Below are positions 61,101-64,000 of a stretch of DNA of 64,000 bases, in pieces. Below the pieces are notes generated by a model. That model saw only the letters and a list, made by a program, of their open reading frames with translations. It was not told the origin of the DNA and made no database searches. The position numbers were made by a program, and so were the translations under genes. Origin of the DNA: Mytilus californianus (Eukaryota > Mollusca > Bivalvia > Mytilida > Mytilidae); assembly GCF_021869535.1 (NCBI RefSeq), contig NW_026262736.1, positions 552,755-616,754 of the forward strand, given 5' to 3'. The first letter of the stretch is position 1; every line of letters begins with the position of its first letter.

Positions 61101-64000
61101 TGCGGTTTTCATCATAGGCTTAATTCTCGCAAAGTACTGCCCCTAACGGGGTCGATTTATTAATTTCAAGCCAATCGAAGCATAGGATCATGTTGAGACT
61201 TTGAAAATATCGACTTTGAAAAGTACCAAAAACCACAACCTGACCCCCCACCCCTCCAAAACTGTGATTTTTGAGAAGTTCGTGAAAAAACTTAATACGA
61301 AAATCTAATCGGTTAACCCCCTAGACTTACCCGTTCCAAGATAAAGTAAGGCCTTCAAAACAACGATTTTAACACATTTGGGGTTTTGGTTTGGGTTAGT
61401 GTTTGGGTTAGAGTTAGGGTCAGGGTTTGGGTCAGGGTTAGGGTCAGGGTTAGGGTCAGGGTTTGGGTCAGGGTTAGGGTCAGGGTTAGGGTCAGGGTTT
61501 GGGTCAGGGTTAGGGTCAGGGTTAGGGTCAGGGTCAGGGTTTAAGTTAGGGTTAGGGTCAGGGTTTGCGTATGGTAGTGGACTTTGACGAGGGTTAGTGA
61601 GGTGCCCTTTTTCACTTCTGCGCATGTCTGCCCTTTTTTGTGACTGCGCATGCGTCAGAAATTTCCAAAAATATTTCTAAGTACAGAGTATGAAAAGTGC
61701 CTTTGACTTCAATCTTCAAATAGGTGTAGAATGGATTTGAATAGAGATATTTTCTTAAAGTTAACTGTTCCGAAAAGATGAAAAGGCGATCTAGAGCATG
61801 AAAACTTATTGGTATCAATGAAGTGTACGGCCGCACTTTCCGACCTCACTGAAGAAACGTTTGTGTGAGAGTGAAGCCTAATCCCGACATTAACCCCAAC
61901 TCCGAAACTACAAAAGATAAAGACTTGCGGTTTTCATCATAGGCTTAATTCTCGCAAAGTACTGCCCCTAACGGGGTCGATTTATTAATTTCAAGCCAAT
62001 CGAAGCATAGGATCATGTTGAGACTTTGAAAATATCGACTTTGAAAAGTACCAAAAACCACAACCTGACCCCCCACCCCTCCAAAACTGTGATTTTTGAG
62101 AAGTTCGTGAAAAAACTTAATACGAAAATCTAATCGGTTAACCCCCTAGACTTACCCGTTCCAAGATAAAGTAAGGCCTTCAAAACAACGATTTTAACAC
62201 ATTTGGGGTTTTGGTTTGGGTTAGTGTTTGGGTTAGAGTTAGGGTCAGGGTTTGGGTCAGGGTTAGGGTCAGGGTTAGGGTCAGGGTTTGGGTCAGGGTT
62301 AGGGTCAGGGTTAGGGTCAGGGTTTGGGTCAGGGTTAGGGTCAGGGTTAGGGTCAGGGTCAGGGTTTAAGTTAGGGTTAGGGTCAGGGTTTGCGTATGGT
62401 AGTGGACTTTGACGAGGGTTAGTGAGGTGCCCTTTTTCACTTCTGCGCATGTCTGCCCTTTTTTGTGACTGCGCATGCGTCAGAAATTTCCAAAAATATT
62501 TCTAAGTACAGAGTATGAAAAGTGCCTTTGACTTCAATCTTCAAATAGGTGTAGAATGGATTTGAATAGAGATATTTTCTTAAAGTTAACTGTTCCGAAA
62601 AGATGAAAAGGCGATCTAGAGCATGAAAACTTATTGGTATCAATGAAGTGTACGGCCGCACTTTCCGACCTCACTGAAGAAACGTTTGTGTGAGAGTGAA
62701 GCCTAATCCCGACATTAACCCCAACTCCGAAACTACAAAAGATAAAGACTTGCGGTTTTCATCATAGGCTTAATTCTCGCAAAGTACTGCCCCTAACGGG
62801 GTCGATTTATTAATTTCAAGCCAATCGAAGCATAGGATCATGTTGAGACTTTGAAAATATCGACTTTGAAAAGTACCAAAAACCACAACCTGACCCCCCA
62901 CCCCTCCAAAACTGTGATTTTTGAGAAGTTCGTGAAAAAACTTAATACGAAAATCTAATCGGTTAACCCCCTAGACTTACCCGTTCCAAGATAAAGTAAG
63001 GCCTTCAAAACAACGATTTTAACACATTTGGGGTTTTGGTTTGGGTTAGTGTTTGGGTTAGAGTTAGGGTCAGGGTTTGGGTCAGGGTTAGGGTCAGGGT
63101 TAGGGTCAGGGTTTGGGTCAGGGTTAGGGTCAGGGTTAGGGTCAGGGTTTGGGTCAGGGTTAGGGTCAGGGTTAGGGTCAGGGTCAGGGTTTAAGTTAGG
63201 GTTAGGGTCAGGGTTTGCGTATGGTAGTGGACTTTGACGAGGGTTAGTGAGGTGCCCTTTTTCACTTCTGCGCATGTCTGCCCTTTTTTGTGACTGCGCA
63301 TGCGTCAGAAATTTCCAAAAATATTTCTAAGTACAGAGTATGAAAAGTGCCTTTGACTTCAATCTTCAAATAGGTGTAGAATGGATTTGAATAGAGATAT
63401 TTTCTTAAAGTTAACTGTTCCGAAAAGATGAAAAGGCGATCTAGAGCATGAAAACTTATTGGTATCAATGAAGTGTACGGCCGCACTTTCCGACCTCACT
63501 GAAGAAACGTTTGTGTGAGAGTGAAGCCTAATCCCGACATTAACCCCAACTCCGAAACTACAAAAGATAAAGACTTGCGGTTTTCATCATAGGCTTAATT
63601 CTCGCAAAGTACTGCCCCTAACGGGGTCGATTTATTAATTTCAAGCCAATCGAAGCATAGGATCATGTTGAGACTTTGAAAATATCGACTTTGAAAAGTA
63701 CCAAAAACCACAACCTGACCCCCCACCCCTCCAAAACTGTGATTTTTGAGAAGTTCGTGAAAAAACTTAATACGAAAATCTAATCGGTTAACCCCCTAGA
63801 CTTACCCGTTCCAAGATAAAGTAAGGCCTTCAAAACAACGATTTTAACACATTTGGGGTTTTGGTTTGGGTTAGTGTTTGGGTTAGAGTTAGGGTCAGGG
63901 TTTGGGTCAGGGTTAGGGTCAGGGTTAGGGTCAGGGTTTGGGTCAGGGTTAGGGTCAGGGTTAGGGTCAGGGTTTGGGTCAGGGTTAGGGTCAGGTTAGG
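49199..64000 (+). repeat. 825-bp subtelomeric satellite array, right part
   Basis: Seventeen complete units of exactly 825 bp (49199-63223) and a partial unit to the window end, same orientation and same consensus as the left array. None of the left array's markers (GTTGAAACT, TTCTATGTA, 820-bp unit, type B differences) is present. Each unit carries the G-rich hexamer tract and TGCGCATGCGT. The only irregularity I noticed is a missing G in the last ten bases of the window. Confidence 0.95.

Overview
This window is non-coding, repeat-dominated eukaryotic DNA that reads as subtelomeric chromosome structure. I find no gene I would defend as protein-coding and no recognisable rRNA or tRNA gene. 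Two long, almost pure TTAGGG tracts and about 60 units carrying telomere-like hexamers point to an organism with the TTAGGG telomere repeat (animals, many fungi and some protists). Sixty-four kb without a gene, AT-rich satellites and a 24-base poly-T run make an animal the likeliest source, but the sequence does not fix the taxon.

Layout. (1) 1-34342: a tandem array of an 825-bp unit, with 41 complete units and partial units at both ends. Each unit has a telomere-like tract of strict hexamers with a 36-bp internal period, and a body of about 630 bp. Shared variants reveal a seven-unit, 5770-bp higher-order repeat (2259-8028 and 8029-13798, with edited or partial copies at 13799-15323, 27715-32659 and 32660-34342). 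Two divergent 833-bp units (15324-16989) interrupt it, followed by a homogenised run of 13 units (16990-27714). (2) 34343-35296: a TTAGGG tract of about 950 bp joined to a truncated unit. (3) 35297-35460: a short mosaic holding telomere repeats in both orientations, including a perfect G-strand/C-strand palindrome. (4) 35454-41950: AT-rich, partly duplicated modules (A1/B1, A2/B2, A3), a poly-T run, and several old, diverged tandem repeats. (5) 41951-48870: an AT-rich satellite built from trimers (179+195+194 = 568 bp), with traces of a nine-monomer order and a TTAGGGTTAGG seed in one monomer of three. (6) 48871-49198: a second TTAGGG tract breaking directly into a satellite monomer. (7) 49199-64000: the 825-bp array resumes in the same orientation, with 17 complete, apparently identical units.

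The central observation is that a 13.6-kb AT-rich block is bracketed by same-orientation TTAGGG tracts and embedded in one satellite family. This resembles the way yeast Y' elements are bracketed by telomere repeats, and suggests repeated telomere addition or telomere-mediated recombination at a chromosome end. All telomeric tracts are G-rich on the + strand except two small inverted pieces near 35.4 kb. If the order reflects a former chromosome end, the end lay to the right. The GCGCATGCG-type palindrome, similar to the NRF1 binding motif, is the only short word I noticed in both the 825-bp unit and the A modules of the central block. Copy numbers and perfect identities depend on the assembly being right.
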